DNA from: Betaproteobacteria bacterium | Lineage (GTDB): Bacteria > Pseudomonadota > Gammaproteobacteria > Burkholderiales > Burkholderiaceae_C | Reading direction: 5' to 3' | Length of the DNA: 10,529 nt | Assembly: GCA_009923895.1 (NCBI GenBank) | Contig: RFSP01000044.1 | Coordinates: 1 to 10,529, forward strand | Shown: one piece after another, positions 1 to 7,220 of the stretch | How the letters are laid out: each line of letters starts with the position of its first letter | Numbering within the stretch: the stretch's first letter is position 1 | Translations under genes and position numbers: made by a program | The notes under the pieces: model-generated | What the model saw: the letters and a program-made list of their open reading frames with translations, nothing else | Told to the model about the DNA's origin: nothing | Databases searched by the model: none

Positions 1-237
1 CTCAATCGTTTCGCCATAGGTGGCGGGCTTTGAAAACTTGGTGTGGATCTCTAGCACCGGGGTGCCCACGATGCCACGAGTCTTGACCAATTCATGCCAG
101 GGCGGCACGCCACAGCGCACAAAGAAGTTCAAGGAGGCTTGGTCCATCCATCGGGAAAAGTTGGGAAAGAACACGATACCGGCCGGGTCGCAGTCTCCAA
201 AGTGGACCTGGACCGGATGGACTTGAACGCGACTCAA
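1..237 (-). CDS. 4-hydroxybenzoyl-CoA thioesterase-family protein (partial, N-terminal part)
   Basis: Hotdog-fold acyl-CoA thioesterase, expected to hydrolyse an aryl- or acyl-CoA in the cytoplasm. Only the first 79 residues are in the window; the gene runs off the left edge. The family signature HFGDCDPAGIVFFPN lies at residues 12-26, and its second Asp, D17, sits at the same number as the catalytic Asp of the Pseudomonas 4-hydroxybenzoyl-CoA thioesterase. A second stretch, RCGVPPW then RGIVGTPV (about 41-61), also matches that enzyme closely. No ATG is available in frame between the upstream gene's stop and the conserved motif. The start is therefore the TTG at 237-235, preceded by AGGGAG five bases away. 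It lies 30 bases after the feruloyl-CoA synthase-like gene on the same strand, in the same frame as that gene's stop, so the two are probably cotranscribed. The family call is firm. The substrate is not known; a product or by-product of the neighbouring ligase is an inference. Confidence 0.85.
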   Translation of the reverse strand, partial: MSRVQVHPVQVHFGDCDPAGIVFFPNFSRWMDQASLNFFVRCGVPPWHELVKTRGIVGTPVLEIHTKFSKPATYGETIE

Positions 238-267
238 AGAAGCTCCCTGGGGCGTAACGACTTCATC

Positions 268-2085
268 TCAAATCCACAGCACGCGCGGATCCGCATCGGG
301 CCCAGCGTACAAGGCCTGGACGTCCGCCGCGCGACGCTGCAGTGTCAATCGCTGGTTGATATACCCTTTGTCGGTCATTTCGCCCGCGGCCATGCTCGGC
401 GCATCGGCCAGCACCAAGGCTCGCGTCGGCGTCTGCGACGAACCTCCCCCTTCAGCCCGCAAGGCCTGCAAGCCTTTCAAGACATGGGCTTTCACGTCGG
501 CCAACGGCATGGCGCGCGCCGGTTCTGTCAAAAACAACATGACGCCAATGTGGCTTTGGTCATGACCGGTAATGACCACATCTTGCACCAGGGGCGCCAG
601 CGCCGTCACCACCTTCAAACGAAGGGTTCCCACCGACACCCACGTACCCGTGGTGAGCTTGAAATCTTCGGCCACCCGCCCATTGAACACCACCCCTGAC
701 GAAGGATCCTCGCGATCCTTCAAGTAGCCTGCATCGCCAATGCAATAGAAGCCATCGTCGTCGAAGGCATCTTGGGTCGCTTGTTCGTTATCGCGGTACC
801 CCGGAAAGATATTCGGTCCCCGCACCCGCATTTCCAGCTTGCCCGCATTGGGCAAGAACTTCAATTCGGCACCAGGCATGGGCAGGCCAATCACGCCAGG
901 GCCCTCCAGCCGCCAATGGGCAAAGGTGATCGCGGGAGAGGTTTCCGTAGAGCCCCATGAGGTCGTGAACCACACCGGCTCCTTGCGCACAGGGGCAGCC
1001 ACGGCTTCCAAGCGCTGCCAAGTGGCCTGCGGCATCCCGGCCCCTGCGTAAAACACCATGCGCAACTTTTCAAAAAACCGTTTGGCAAACTTCGCGTCTT
1101 TTTCCAAGGCTGGCAACAGCATGTCATAGCCTTTGGGCACATTGAAGTACACGGTGGGCTGCACATCCTTGAGGTGAGCAATCGTCTTGTCGATGGCGCC
1201 TGGCAGCGGCCGCCCGTCATCAATGTAAAGCGTGCCACCATGCTTGAGCACGATGTTCATGTTGTGGTTGCCGCCAAAGGTATGGCTCCAAGGCAGCCAG
1301 TCGAGCAGCACGGGCTTTTCTCGCGTCAAAAAGCGCAGGGTCTGGGCGATCATTTGCTGATTGGCGCACAACATGCGGTGTGTGTTGATGACCACCTTGG
1401 GATGCCCTGTCGACCCAGAGGTCAGCAAGTATTTGGCATGCGTGTCGGGTTTCACGCGAGCAAAGGCGTCCATCACCTGAGGAGTTTCGGCCGTGGCCCC
1501 CAAGGAGTCAAAGGAACGAGCCCCCTTGTAGGTGGACGCGCCATGACTGAACACCACCACCGCTTTGAGTCCCGATGACTTCACCGCCGCACCGTAGGTG
1601 GCGGCGTCGTGCGCATAGATGAGCGCAGGCCGCAAAGCCTTCAAGATGCCATGGATGCGTGTGAAATCGCCTCCAGCCAAGCGGCAATAGCCGCTGCTGA
1701 CCGTGCACACGGGCCGTCCCACATGCATGCCTGCCAACAGCAGCACCATGTGATCCAGAGAGTTGTCGGACAGGACCACCACGGGGTCGTCCCCAGACCA
1801 TTTGCAGTTCAGCAGGGCTTGAGCCACCGAGCCCACGCGCTGGCGAAGCGCCTGCCAAGTCAACTGGGTCCACCCTCCTGCAGCCGCAGGTTCGGCCACC
1901 GCCAGCGCCTGCGGGGTCTCTCGGGCCCAATGTTCCAGCCATTCGCCCACACAACGTTCATAGGGCTGCAGACGCTCGGGGGACCGCAAAATGAAGCCGC
2001 CGCCCTCCACCTCTTCGCGGACCACCCGGCGCGGTGCGAGCATCTGCGGGTCCTCAAAAAAGCCCAGGTGGGCCGAAGTTGTCAT
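268..2085 (-). CDS. fcs: Feruloyl-CoA synthase-like aryl-CoA ligase
   Basis: ANL-superfamily (AMP-forming) acyl-CoA ligase of 605 residues, the usual size for feruloyl-CoA synthases (about 600-620). It would activate a hydroxycinnamate-type or other aromatic acid with ATP and CoA in the cytoplasm. Visible motifs: the phosphate-binding loop TSGSTGHPK (222-230), the adenine motif SWGSTET (376-382), the ribose-binding GDAG (450-453), the hinge region FNGRVAEDFKLTTG (467-480), and the C-terminal catalytic-lysine segment EMTDKGYINQ (569-578, K573). The N-terminal block FILRSPERLQPYERCVGEWL and the TDKGYINQ ending are characteristic of the feruloyl-CoA synthase group rather than fatty acyl-CoA ligases. 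Two starts are adjacent, TTG at 2088 and ATG at 2085; the ATG is preferred, with AGGAG seven bases upstream. It appears to head an operon with the thioesterase downstream. The hydratase (ech) and vanillin dehydrogenase (vdh) partners of classic ferulate clusters are not in the window, so the exact aromatic substrate is uncertain. Confidence 0.85.
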   Translation of the reverse strand: MTTSAHLGFFEDPQMLAPRRVVREEVEGGGFILRSPERLQPYERCVGEWLEHWARETPQALAVAEPAAAGGWTQLTWQALRQRVGSVAQALLNCKWSGDDPVVVLSDNSLDHMVLLLAGMHVGRPVCTVSSGYCRLAGGDFTRIHGILKALRPALIYAHDAATYGAAVKSSGLKAVVVFSHGASTYKGARSFDSLGATAETPQVMDAFARVKPDTHAKYLLTSGSTGHPKVVINTHRMLCANQQMIAQTLRFLTREKPVLLDWLPWSHTFGGNHNMNIVLKHGGTLYIDDGRPLPGAIDKTIAHLKDVQPTVYFNVPKGYDMLLPALEKDAKFAKRFFEKLRMVFYAGAGMPQATWQRLEAVAAPVRKEPVWFTTSWGSTETSPAITFAHWRLEGPGVIGLPMPGAELKFLPNAGKLEMRVRGPNIFPGYRDNEQATQDAFDDDGFYCIGDAGYLKDREDPSSGVVFNGRVAEDFKLTTGTWVSVGTLRLKVVTALAPLVQDVVITGHDQSHIGVMLFLTEPARAMPLADVKAHVLKGLQALRAEGGGSSQTPTRALVLADAPSMAAGEMTDKGYINQRLTLQRRAADVQALYAGPDADPRVLWI

Positions 2086-2099
2086 CAAAGGTCTCCTCG

Positions 2100-2141
2100 T
2101 CGCCTTATCTCGCGCTTGTCTCGCCCTTACCTCGCCTTGCC
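2100..2141 (-). repeat. Four imperfect 10-11 bp tandem repeats in the ligase gene leader
   Basis: Read on the minus strand, four contiguous units follow one another: GGCAAGGCGA, GGTAAGGGCGA, GACAAGCGCGA and GATAAGGCGA. The consensus is roughly GRYAAGSGCGA. The last unit ends 14 bases before the ATG of the feruloyl-CoA synthase-like gene and immediately before its ribosome binding site. The period is close to one DNA helical turn. It could be a multi-site operator, a leader RNA element or simply a slippage-derived repeat. The rest of 2142-2279 shows only a lone TTGACC (2229-2224, minus) without a convincing -10 partner. Confidence 0.6.
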
Positions 2142-2279
2142 GTCACGCTCACTCGCAAGCCACGGTGGAGGCCGCCCAAGATGCTTGCCCTGCAATCCCA
2201 GGAAGCCACCGAAGTGGATGGTAGGTCAAGTCCACCCCAAGGGCAGGGTTTTCAGACCCGTGTGAACCCCTAGGTCTCA

Positions 2280-3080
2280 TCACCGCGAACGCTCTTGCCA
2301 GCGATGCCACCAGGCCAGCCCCGCCTCGGTACCGTCCAAGGGCACATACTCGCAGCCCACCCAACCGTCATAGCCAATGCGATCCATGTGGTCAAAGAGG
2401 TAGTCCCAGGCGATCTCCCCCGTGCCCGGCTCGTGACGCCCCGGGTTGTCGGCCACCTGCACATGGCCAATCGCCGGCAAATATCGCGCCAGCGTGGAGG
2501 CCAATTCACCCTCGCTGCGCTGCGCGTGGTACAGGTCATACTGCACCCGCACATGGCCAGTGCCGACGCGCTGTCTCACCGACTCCACCGCAGCGAAGGC
2601 TTTCGATGGGCGGTCCAACAAGAACCCCGGCGCATCCCAAGCATTGAGCGGCTCCACCAAGAGCTGCAATCCCGCGGACCCCAACACTTCGGCGGCGTGG
2701 CACAAGTTGTCCAACAAGGTGGACTGCATGGTCGCTTCGTCCACACCGTCCAAGCGCTTTCCCGCCAAACAGTTGAGTTGCCCTGCCTCCAGGGTCAGGG
2801 CGTAATCCACAGCCCGCGCCAGTCCTTCCCGAAACTCGGCTTCACGTCCAGGGTGGCACGCCATGCCCCGTTCGCCAGCCGCAAAGTCTCCGGCCGGCAG
2901 GTTGTGCATCACCAGAGTGAGCCCACAGGCTTGCAAGCGTTCACGCAGCCGTGCGGCCGGTAGCTCATAGGGAAACTGCATCTCCACCGCCTCAAAGCCG
3001 GCCCGCGCAGCCGCGTCCAAGCGGTCCAGCAGGGGACGCTCGGTGAACAGCATGGACACATTGGCGGCAAATCGCGGCAT
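2280..3080 (-). CDS. hyi: Hydroxypyruvate isomerase
   Basis: Cytoplasmic TIM-barrel enzyme of 266 residues (typical Hyi length about 258-270) that interconverts hydroxypyruvate and tartronate semialdehyde. The N-terminus MPRFAANVSMLFTE and the block NLPAGDFAAGERG (60-72) are diagnostic of Hyi within the xylose isomerase-like barrel family. Probable metal and acid-base residues are E143 in LLVEPLN, D182 in YDLYH, H206 and Q208 in GHVQVAD, and E244 in CEYVPLDG. The start at 3080 is the only ATG before the conserved N-terminus; its ribosome binding site is weak. In glyoxylate and allantoin utilisation clusters hyi usually sits with gcl and glxR. Neither is here, but the urate-to-allantoate genes a few kilobases away make a role in using purine-derived glyoxylate likely. 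It is transcribed away from the PLP lyase gene, from a shared 126-bp gap. Confidence 0.9.
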   Translation of the reverse strand: MPRFAANVSMLFTERPLLDRLDAAARAGFEAVEMQFPYELPAARLRERLQACGLTLVMHNLPAGDFAAGERGMACHPGREAEFREGLARAVDYALTLEAGQLNCLAGKRLDGVDEATMQSTLLDNLCHAAEVLGSAGLQLLVEPLNAWDAPGFLLDRPSKAFAAVESVRQRVGTGHVRVQYDLYHAQRSEGELASTLARYLPAIGHVQVADNPGRHEPGTGEIAWDYLFDHMDRIGYDGWVGCEYVPLDGTEAGLAWWHRWQERSR

Positions 3081-3206
3081 ATCTCAAGTTCCGGTGTCGG
3101 TTTCCGGCAAGATGGGCTCCTCAAGCGTACTCCCAATCGCCCCCACACCCTGCAAAAAGCCATCTGCGCGCCTGCAGCCGGGGGCGTAAAGCAGGACAAT
3201 CCTTCC
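3081..3206. promoter_or_regulatory. Divergent intergenic region between hyi and the PLP lyase gene
   Basis: This 126-bp gap separates two divergently transcribed genes, so it should hold the promoters of both. I found no convincing -35/-10 pair, palindrome or riboswitch-like fold in it. The plus-strand gene has a weak CAGGA about ten bases before its ATG. The assignment rests on gene orientation alone. Confidence 0.4.
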
Positions 3207-4376
3207 ATGAATCCTAAAAACCTGCACCCCGAAACCCTCAGCGCCCAAGCCATGGGCTGGGTGGATGAGCGCACCCGTGCCATCACGCCGCCCATTCACG
3301 TCTCCTCCACGTACCTACGCGACCCCGACAACCAATACCGCTCAGGCCGTGTTTATGCACGTGCCGACAACCCGGCCTTTGACCAACCCGAAGCGCTGCT
3401 GTGCGCCTTGGAACACGGCCACCAGGCGCTGTTGTTCTCATCGGGCATGGCAGCGGCTACCGCCGTCTTTCAGGCCTTGCAGCCGGGCGACCATGTGCTC
3501 GCACCCAAGGTCATGTACTGGTCCTTGCGCAACTGGCTCATGACCTTTGCCACCTCCTGGGGCCTGCAAGTCGAGCTCATCGACATGACCGATCCGGCCG
3601 CGCTGCGCGCTGCACTGCGGCCGGGCAAGACGCGTCTGGTGTGGATTGAAACGCCCGCCAACCCGCTTTGGACCGTGACGGATATTGCAGCCACCGTCGA
3701 ATTGGCGCACGCCGCAGGTGCGCTGGTGGCGGTGGACTCCACCGTCCCCACTCCCGTGCTGACGCAACCTTTGACCTTGGGGGCCGACATCGTCATGCAT
3801 GCCGCCACCAAGTATCTCAACGGGCACTCCGATCTCATCGCCGGTGCCCTGGTCACGCGCGAGGACAGCGACCATTGGCAAAAGGTCCGCAAGGTGCGCG
3901 CTCAAATCGGCGGCACCCTGGGTTCGTTCGAAGCCTGGCTGTTGCAGCGGGGCATGCGCACATTGCATGTGCGCGTGGCCGCCGCCTGCGCTTCGGCGCA
4001 GAAGATTGCCGAGCATTTCCATGGACACCCTTTGGTGGCCGAGGTGCTTTATCCGGGTCTGCCAACGGCGGCTGGGCATGCCATTGCGGCCCGACAAATG
4101 CGAGGCGGCTTCGGTGGCATGCTGTCCATCCGCGCCAAGGGCAATGCTCACGTCAGCGGCGAGCAGGCCGCCGTTGGCGTGGCCGCGCACACCGAGATCT
4201 GGAAACGCGCCACTTCGCTGGGCGGCACCGAGAGTCTCATCGAACATCGTGCCAGTGTCGAAGGCGCCGGCACCCCTGCGCCCACCGACCTGTTGCGCTT
4301 GTCAGTCGGCCTCGAACACGCCGACGACCTGATTCAAGACATGGAAAACGCACTCGAAAAGGGGCATCACCAGTGA
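3207..4376 (+). CDS. PLP-dependent Cys/Met-metabolism enzyme, probable C-S beta-lyase (cystathionine beta-lyase-like)
   Basis: Cytoplasmic PLP enzyme of the cystathionine beta-lyase / gamma-synthase family (389 residues, normal length). Expected active-site residues are all present: Y50 and R52 contacting the cofactor phosphate of the neighbouring subunit, Y104 stacking on PLP, D177 in VAVDSTV binding the pyridine nitrogen, K202 in HAATKYLNGHSD forming the Schiff base, the SLGGTESL strand (337-344), and R364 in LLRLSVGLE binding the substrate carboxylate. The loop around Y104 reads PKVMYWSLRNW instead of the common YGGTYRL type, which points to a subfamily with altered substrate choice. A generic beta-lyase reaction (thiol, pyruvate and ammonia from an S-substituted cysteine) is the safest reading; methionine biosynthesis is possible but not supported by neighbours. 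Its stop overlaps the start of the next gene in GTGA, so the two proteins are likely made together. Not obviously part of purine breakdown. Confidence 0.8.
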   Translation: MNPKNLHPETLSAQAMGWVDERTRAITPPIHVSSTYLRDPDNQYRSGRVYARADNPAFDQPEALLCALEHGHQALLFSSGMAAATAVFQALQPGDHVLAPKVMYWSLRNWLMTFATSWGLQVELIDMTDPAALRAALRPGKTRLVWIETPANPLWTVTDIAATVELAHAAGALVAVDSTVPTPVLTQPLTLGADIVMHAATKYLNGHSDLIAGALVTREDSDHWQKVRKVRAQIGGTLGSFEAWLLQRGMRTLHVRVAAACASAQKIAEHFHGHPLVAEVLYPGLPTAAGHAIAARQMRGGFGGMLSIRAKGNAHVSGEQAAVGVAAHTEIWKRATSLGGTESLIEHRASVEGAGTPAPTDLLRLSVGLEHADDLIQDMENALEKGHHQ

Positions 4377-5581
4377 ACATGCGACTCATCCCCGCCATCG
4401 CCGAAGCGGCCGAAGACATGGCCCGCATCCGGCGTGACATTCATGCCCACCCTGAGCTGGGATTTGAAGAACACCGCACCGCCGACCTGGTCGCAGCGCG
4501 CCTGACCGAATGGGGCATCCCCATCCACCGGGACATGGCCCAGACCGCCGTGATCGGTGTCGTGCATGGGCGAGATGGGGGTGCTTGTGGACGCGCCATC
4601 GGCCTGCGAGCCGACATGGACGGCCTGCCGGTCCTTGAAAGCAACACCTTCGCCCATGCCAGTCGTCACGAAGGCAAGATGCATGCGTGCGGCCACGATG
4701 GGCACACCGCCATGCTGTTGGCCGCGGCGCACTACTTTTCCAAGCACCGCAATTTCGATGGCACCGTCTACCTCATCTTTCAGCCTGCTGAAGAAGGCCG
4801 GGGGGGCGCCAAGACCATGGTCGACGAAGGCATGTTTCAACGCTTTCCCATGGAAGCGATTTTCGGCATGCACAACTGGCCCGGGATGCCTGCAGGCTCC
4901 ATCGCCGCCAGTCCCGGTCCGGTGATGGCGGGCGGCAGCACTTTCGCTGTGCGCATTCGTGGCCAAGGGGCGCACGCAGCCATGCCCGACCGGGGTGTGG
5001 ACCCGGTGGTCATCGCAGGTCACGTCATCTTGGCCTTCCAAACCATTGTCAGCCGCAGCGTCAAGCCCGTGGACACGGCCGTGGTGTCCATCACCATGAT
5101 GCAAGCCGGTGAGGCGATCAACGTCATTCCCGAAAGCTGCACACTCGAGGGCACGGTGCGCACGTTCTCGAGCGCCGTCACCGACCTGGTCGAGCAACGC
5201 ATGCGGGCCATCTGCGAAGGCTTGGGCCAAGCCCATGGTGCCAAGTTGGACCTGGAATTCATCCGTCGAGTGGGACCGGTGGTGAACACGCCGCATGAAG
5301 CCAACTTTGCGGCGGAGGTCATGCGCAAAATCGTGGGCCCGCAAAACGTGCCCGTGCAAGAACCCAGCATGGCCAGCGAGGACTTCGCCTACATGCTGGA
5401 GGCCAAAGCCGGTTGCTACGCCTTCATTGGCAATGGCCATGGCGATCACCGCCTGGTCGGCCACGGAGAAGGGCCTTGCATGTTGCACAACCCCGCCTAT
5501 GACTTCAACGACGGCGTGCTGCCTTTGGGCGCCACCTACTGGGTGCGGCTTTCGGAAGAATGGCTCGCCACCCCGCGTTGA
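4373..5581 (+). CDS. M20D family metallo-amidohydrolase (hippurate / N-acyl-amino acid hydrolase type)
   Basis: Cytoplasmic zinc- or manganese-dependent amidohydrolase of the M20D group, about 400 residues as usual, which removes an acyl group from an N-acyl amino acid. Counting from GTG as residue 1, the motifs are RRDIHAHPELGFEE (20-33), RADMDGLPV (79-87), MHACGHDGHT with ligands C106 and H108 and H111 nearby (103-112), PAEEG with catalytic E140 and ligand E141, MHNWPGMPAGS with H167, GQGAHAAMPDRG in the dimerisation domain, and LHNPAYDFND with H372. The start is ambiguous: GTG at 4373 overlaps the stop of the PLP lyase and has AAGGGG eight bases upstream, while ATG at 4379 is too far from that site. 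The ATG would shorten the protein by two residues. Translational coupling to the lyase suggests consecutive steps, perhaps deacylation of an N-acyl-S-substituted cysteine before C-S cleavage; that is inference. Hippurate hydrolase is the common automated name. Confidence 0.88.
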   Translation: MNMRLIPAIAEAAEDMARIRRDIHAHPELGFEEHRTADLVAARLTEWGIPIHRDMAQTAVIGVVHGRDGGACGRAIGLRADMDGLPVLESNTFAHASRHEGKMHACGHDGHTAMLLAAAHYFSKHRNFDGTVYLIFQPAEEGRGGAKTMVDEGMFQRFPMEAIFGMHNWPGMPAGSIAASPGPVMAGGSTFAVRIRGQGAHAAMPDRGVDPVVIAGHVILAFQTIVSRSVKPVDTAVVSITMMQAGEAINVIPESCTLEGTVRTFSSAVTDLVEQRMRAICEGLGQAHGAKLDLEFIRRVGPVVNTPHEANFAAEVMRKIVGPQNVPVQEPSMASEDFAYMLEAKAGCYAFIGNGHGDHRLVGHGEGPCMLHNPAYDFNDGVLPLGATYWVRLSEEWLATPR

Positions 5582-5599
5582 GGGCTCACTCAGCGCCCT
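5581..5599. terminator. Possible weak bidirectional terminator
   Basis: AGGGC at 5581-5585 pairs with GCCCT at 5595-5599 around a nine-base loop, followed by TT. It lies between the convergent stops of the M20D gene and puuD, which are only 18 bases apart. The stem is short and there is no real T-run, so it is a weak call. Confidence 0.25.
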
Positions 5600-6802
5600 T
5601 TAACGCGCGCCAGCTTCAAACCAGCGCTTGATCAACGCCCGCTCGTCGTCCGTGATTTGTGTGGCGTTGTTCAACGGCATGGCCTTGAGCACCACGGCCT
5701 GCTGATACATCGTCTGCGCATGCTGCCGGATCAACTCTGTCGTGTGCAAGGCCACGTTTTTCTGCTGCACTTGCGCGTTGTGGCACATCACGCAACGCTG
5801 ATTCACCACCGCCTGCACCTGGTCCAAGCTGACCGGGCTCGTGACACTCGCAGCAGGCCTCGATGCGCGCGGCGCCAATCCCACCACCACCGCGACGATC
5901 AGCAACACCCCTCCTAGGGCCCAGCCCCAGGGGACGGAGCGCCCCTGCACCAGCGCCTTGTGACGTGCGACAAAGCTGTGGCGGATGAGTGCACCAGCGG
6001 CCATCAGCGCCGTCAGCACCAACCAGTTCCAAGACCCTTGCACCAACCAACCATAGTGATTGCTGAGCATCGCAATCAAGACCGGCAGCGTGAAATAAGT
6101 GTTGTGCACACTGCGTTGTTTGCCGCGCTGACCGTGGATACGGTCTGGCACCTGGCCCGCTTGTATCTGAGCGATGACTTTCTTTTGGCCCGGAATGATC
6201 CAAAAAAAGACGTTGGCGCTCATGGCCGTGGCCAGCATGGCCCCCACCAGCAAGAAGGCTGCGCGGCCCGCAAACCACTGGCAAGCCAACCAGCTCGCCA
6301 GCACCACAAAGCCGGCCACCACCACGCCGACGCGCAAATCACCGCCCACTTGGCCATCGCGCTCTCCCAGCCAACGGCACACCCGGTCGTACAAGATCCA
6401 AAAGACCACCAAAAATCCCAGCGCCGTGGCGATCGCGGCGCCAGGGCTCCAGTCCATGACCGTCCTGTCGATGAGGAAGGTGCTGGCCTGAAACAGGTAC
6501 AACACGGTGAACAGCGCAAACCCCGTCAGCCAGGTGGAATAGCTCTCCCAATAAAACCAATGCAAATGGCTGGGCAGCTGTTTGGGCGCCACCAAATACT
6601 TCTGCGGGTGATAAAAGCCGCCCCCATGCACGGCCCACAACTCACCGTCCACACCCCGGGCTTTGAGCTCGGGGTCTTCTGGCGGCGTCAAGCTGGCGTC
6701 GAGAAACACAAAGTAAAACGACGAGCCGATCCAAGCAATCGCCACGATCACATGCACCCACCGCAACAGCAGGTTCAACCAGTCCAGGAGGTAAGCATCC
6801 AT
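5600..6802 (-). CDS. puuD: Membrane urate oxidase (urate hydroxylase) with C-terminal cytochrome c domain
   Basis: Integral inner-membrane enzyme that oxidises urate to 5-hydroxyisourate. Unlike soluble uricase it passes electrons to a fused cytochrome c, and so to respiration, instead of making hydrogen peroxide. The 400-residue length fits full PuuD. About eight membrane segments are visible: roughly 10-34, 90-112, 120-140, 157-178, 182-203, 234-250, 257-275 and 291-310. Conserved blocks of the membrane domain include the N-terminal RWVHVIVAIAWIGSSFYFVFLD and PKQLPSHLHWFYWESYSTW (73-91). The C-terminal domain has one haem site, CVMCH (337-341), with M375 in KAMPLNN as the likely axial ligand. 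It should face the periplasm, and an even number of spans would then put the N-terminus outside too. It follows uraH after a 27-bp gap on the same strand, so the two form an operon. The ribosome binding site is weak. It converges on the M20D gene. Confidence 0.95.
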   Translation of the reverse strand: MDAYLLDWLNLLLRWVHVIVAIAWIGSSFYFVFLDASLTPPEDPELKARGVDGELWAVHGGGFYHPQKYLVAPKQLPSHLHWFYWESYSTWLTGFALFTVLYLFQASTFLIDRTVMDWSPGAAIATALGFLVVFWILYDRVCRWLGERDGQVGGDLRVGVVVAGFVVLASWLACQWFAGRAAFLLVGAMLATAMSANVFFWIIPGQKKVIAQIQAGQVPDRIHGQRGKQRSVHNTYFTLPVLIAMLSNHYGWLVQGSWNWLVLTALMAAGALIRHSFVARHKALVQGRSVPWGWALGGVLLIVAVVVGLAPRASRPAASVTSPVSLDQVQAVVNQRCVMCHNAQVQQKNVALHTTELIRQHAQTMYQQAVVLKAMPLNNATQITDDERALIKRWFEAGAR

Positions 6803-6829
6803 GGGTTCAGCTGGTTTGCATTGTGGCTG

Positions 6830-7183
6830 TCAGCTGCCGCGGTACGTGCTGTAGCTCCAGGGGCTCACCAGCAGCGGCACGTGATAACGGCCGTCAGCGT
6901 CGGCCACACCGAACTCCAGAGGCACCACATCCAAGAACGCCGGATCTGGCAAGGCCACGCCTTGGGCCCGGAAATAGGCCGCCACATCAAAAACCAAACG
7001 GTATCGACCCGCCTTCATGGACGGCCCTTCCAACAAAGGGCCATCAGCCCGTCCGTCGGCATTGAGAAGGACCGTGCGCAGCGTGCTGGCCCCCCCCGCC
7101 TCTACCCACTGCAGGGTGACCTTCATGCCGGCGGCCGGTCGCCCGTGCATCGTGTCCAGAACGTGTGTGCTCAGGTGTCCCAT
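6830..7183 (-). CDS. uraH: 5-hydroxyisourate hydrolase (transthyretin-like)
   Basis: Small hydrolase of 117 residues, the normal size, that opens 5-hydroxyisourate to OHCU, the step right after urate oxidase. It shows all family hallmarks: LSTHVLDT at the N-terminus with catalytic H7, NADGRADGPLL (41-51) with R45, H101 in RYHVPLLVSPWSYSTY, and the C-terminal YRGS tetrapeptide that separates the enzyme from vertebrate transthyretin. No signal peptide or peroxisomal-type targeting is present, so it is cytoplasmic. ATG at 7183 puts LSTHVLDT at the expected distance from the N-terminus; the ribosome binding site is poor. It is the first gene of the uraH-puuD unit and is divergent from puuE across an 87-bp gap that carries a palindrome. 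Confidence 0.96.
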   Translation of the reverse strand: MGHLSTHVLDTMHGRPAAGMKVTLQWVEAGGASTLRTVLLNADGRADGPLLEGPSMKAGRYRLVFDVAAYFRAQGVALPDPAFLDVVPLEFGVADADGRYHVPLLVSPWSYSTYRGS

Positions 7184-7207
7184 ACTTCAGAGTTGGCGTG
7201 CAATATT

Positions 7208-7220
7208 TGTACCCGGTACA
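7208..7220. promoter_or_regulatory. Perfect 13-bp palindrome, candidate operator between uraH and puuE
   Basis: TGTACC, a central C, then GGTACA form an uninterrupted inverted repeat in the 87-bp gap between the divergent uraH and puuE genes. The GT...AC arrangement resembles sites bound by GntR-family (FadR-like) regulators, but other dimeric regulators are equally possible. A plausible plus-strand promoter, TTGGCG (7193-7198), 18 bases, TACAGT (7217-7222), is overlapped by the palindrome, as expected for repression of puuE. An AT-rich AATATT sits beside it for the minus strand, without a good -35. No regulator gene is in the window. Confidence 0.5.

Noticed and set aside
268..745. Short open frames on both strands within the 3' part of the ligase gene
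   Set aside because: All are out-of-frame readings of a conserved C-terminal ligase domain.
2180..2215. Sigma-54-like promoter (TGGC...TTGCA on the minus strand) upstream of the ligase gene
   Set aside because: The GG to GC spacing is 12 bases where 10 are needed, so it does not fit the sigma-54 consensus.
2240..2275. Possible terminator downstream of hyi (GGGT...ACCC hairpin)
   Set aside because: The stem is four base pairs with no following T-run on the minus strand; too weak to call.
3668..4372. Long in-frame upstream extension of the M20D gene, through the lyase gene
   Set aside because: The extension is Arg/His-rich and not conserved in type. The family N-terminus begins right after the lyase stop, where GTG or ATG starts are available.
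4367..5488. 373-codon open frame on the minus strand opposite the M20D gene
   Set aside because: It mirrors the M20D coding frame (many His and Gly-His-Gly runs) and has no own start context or family resemblance.
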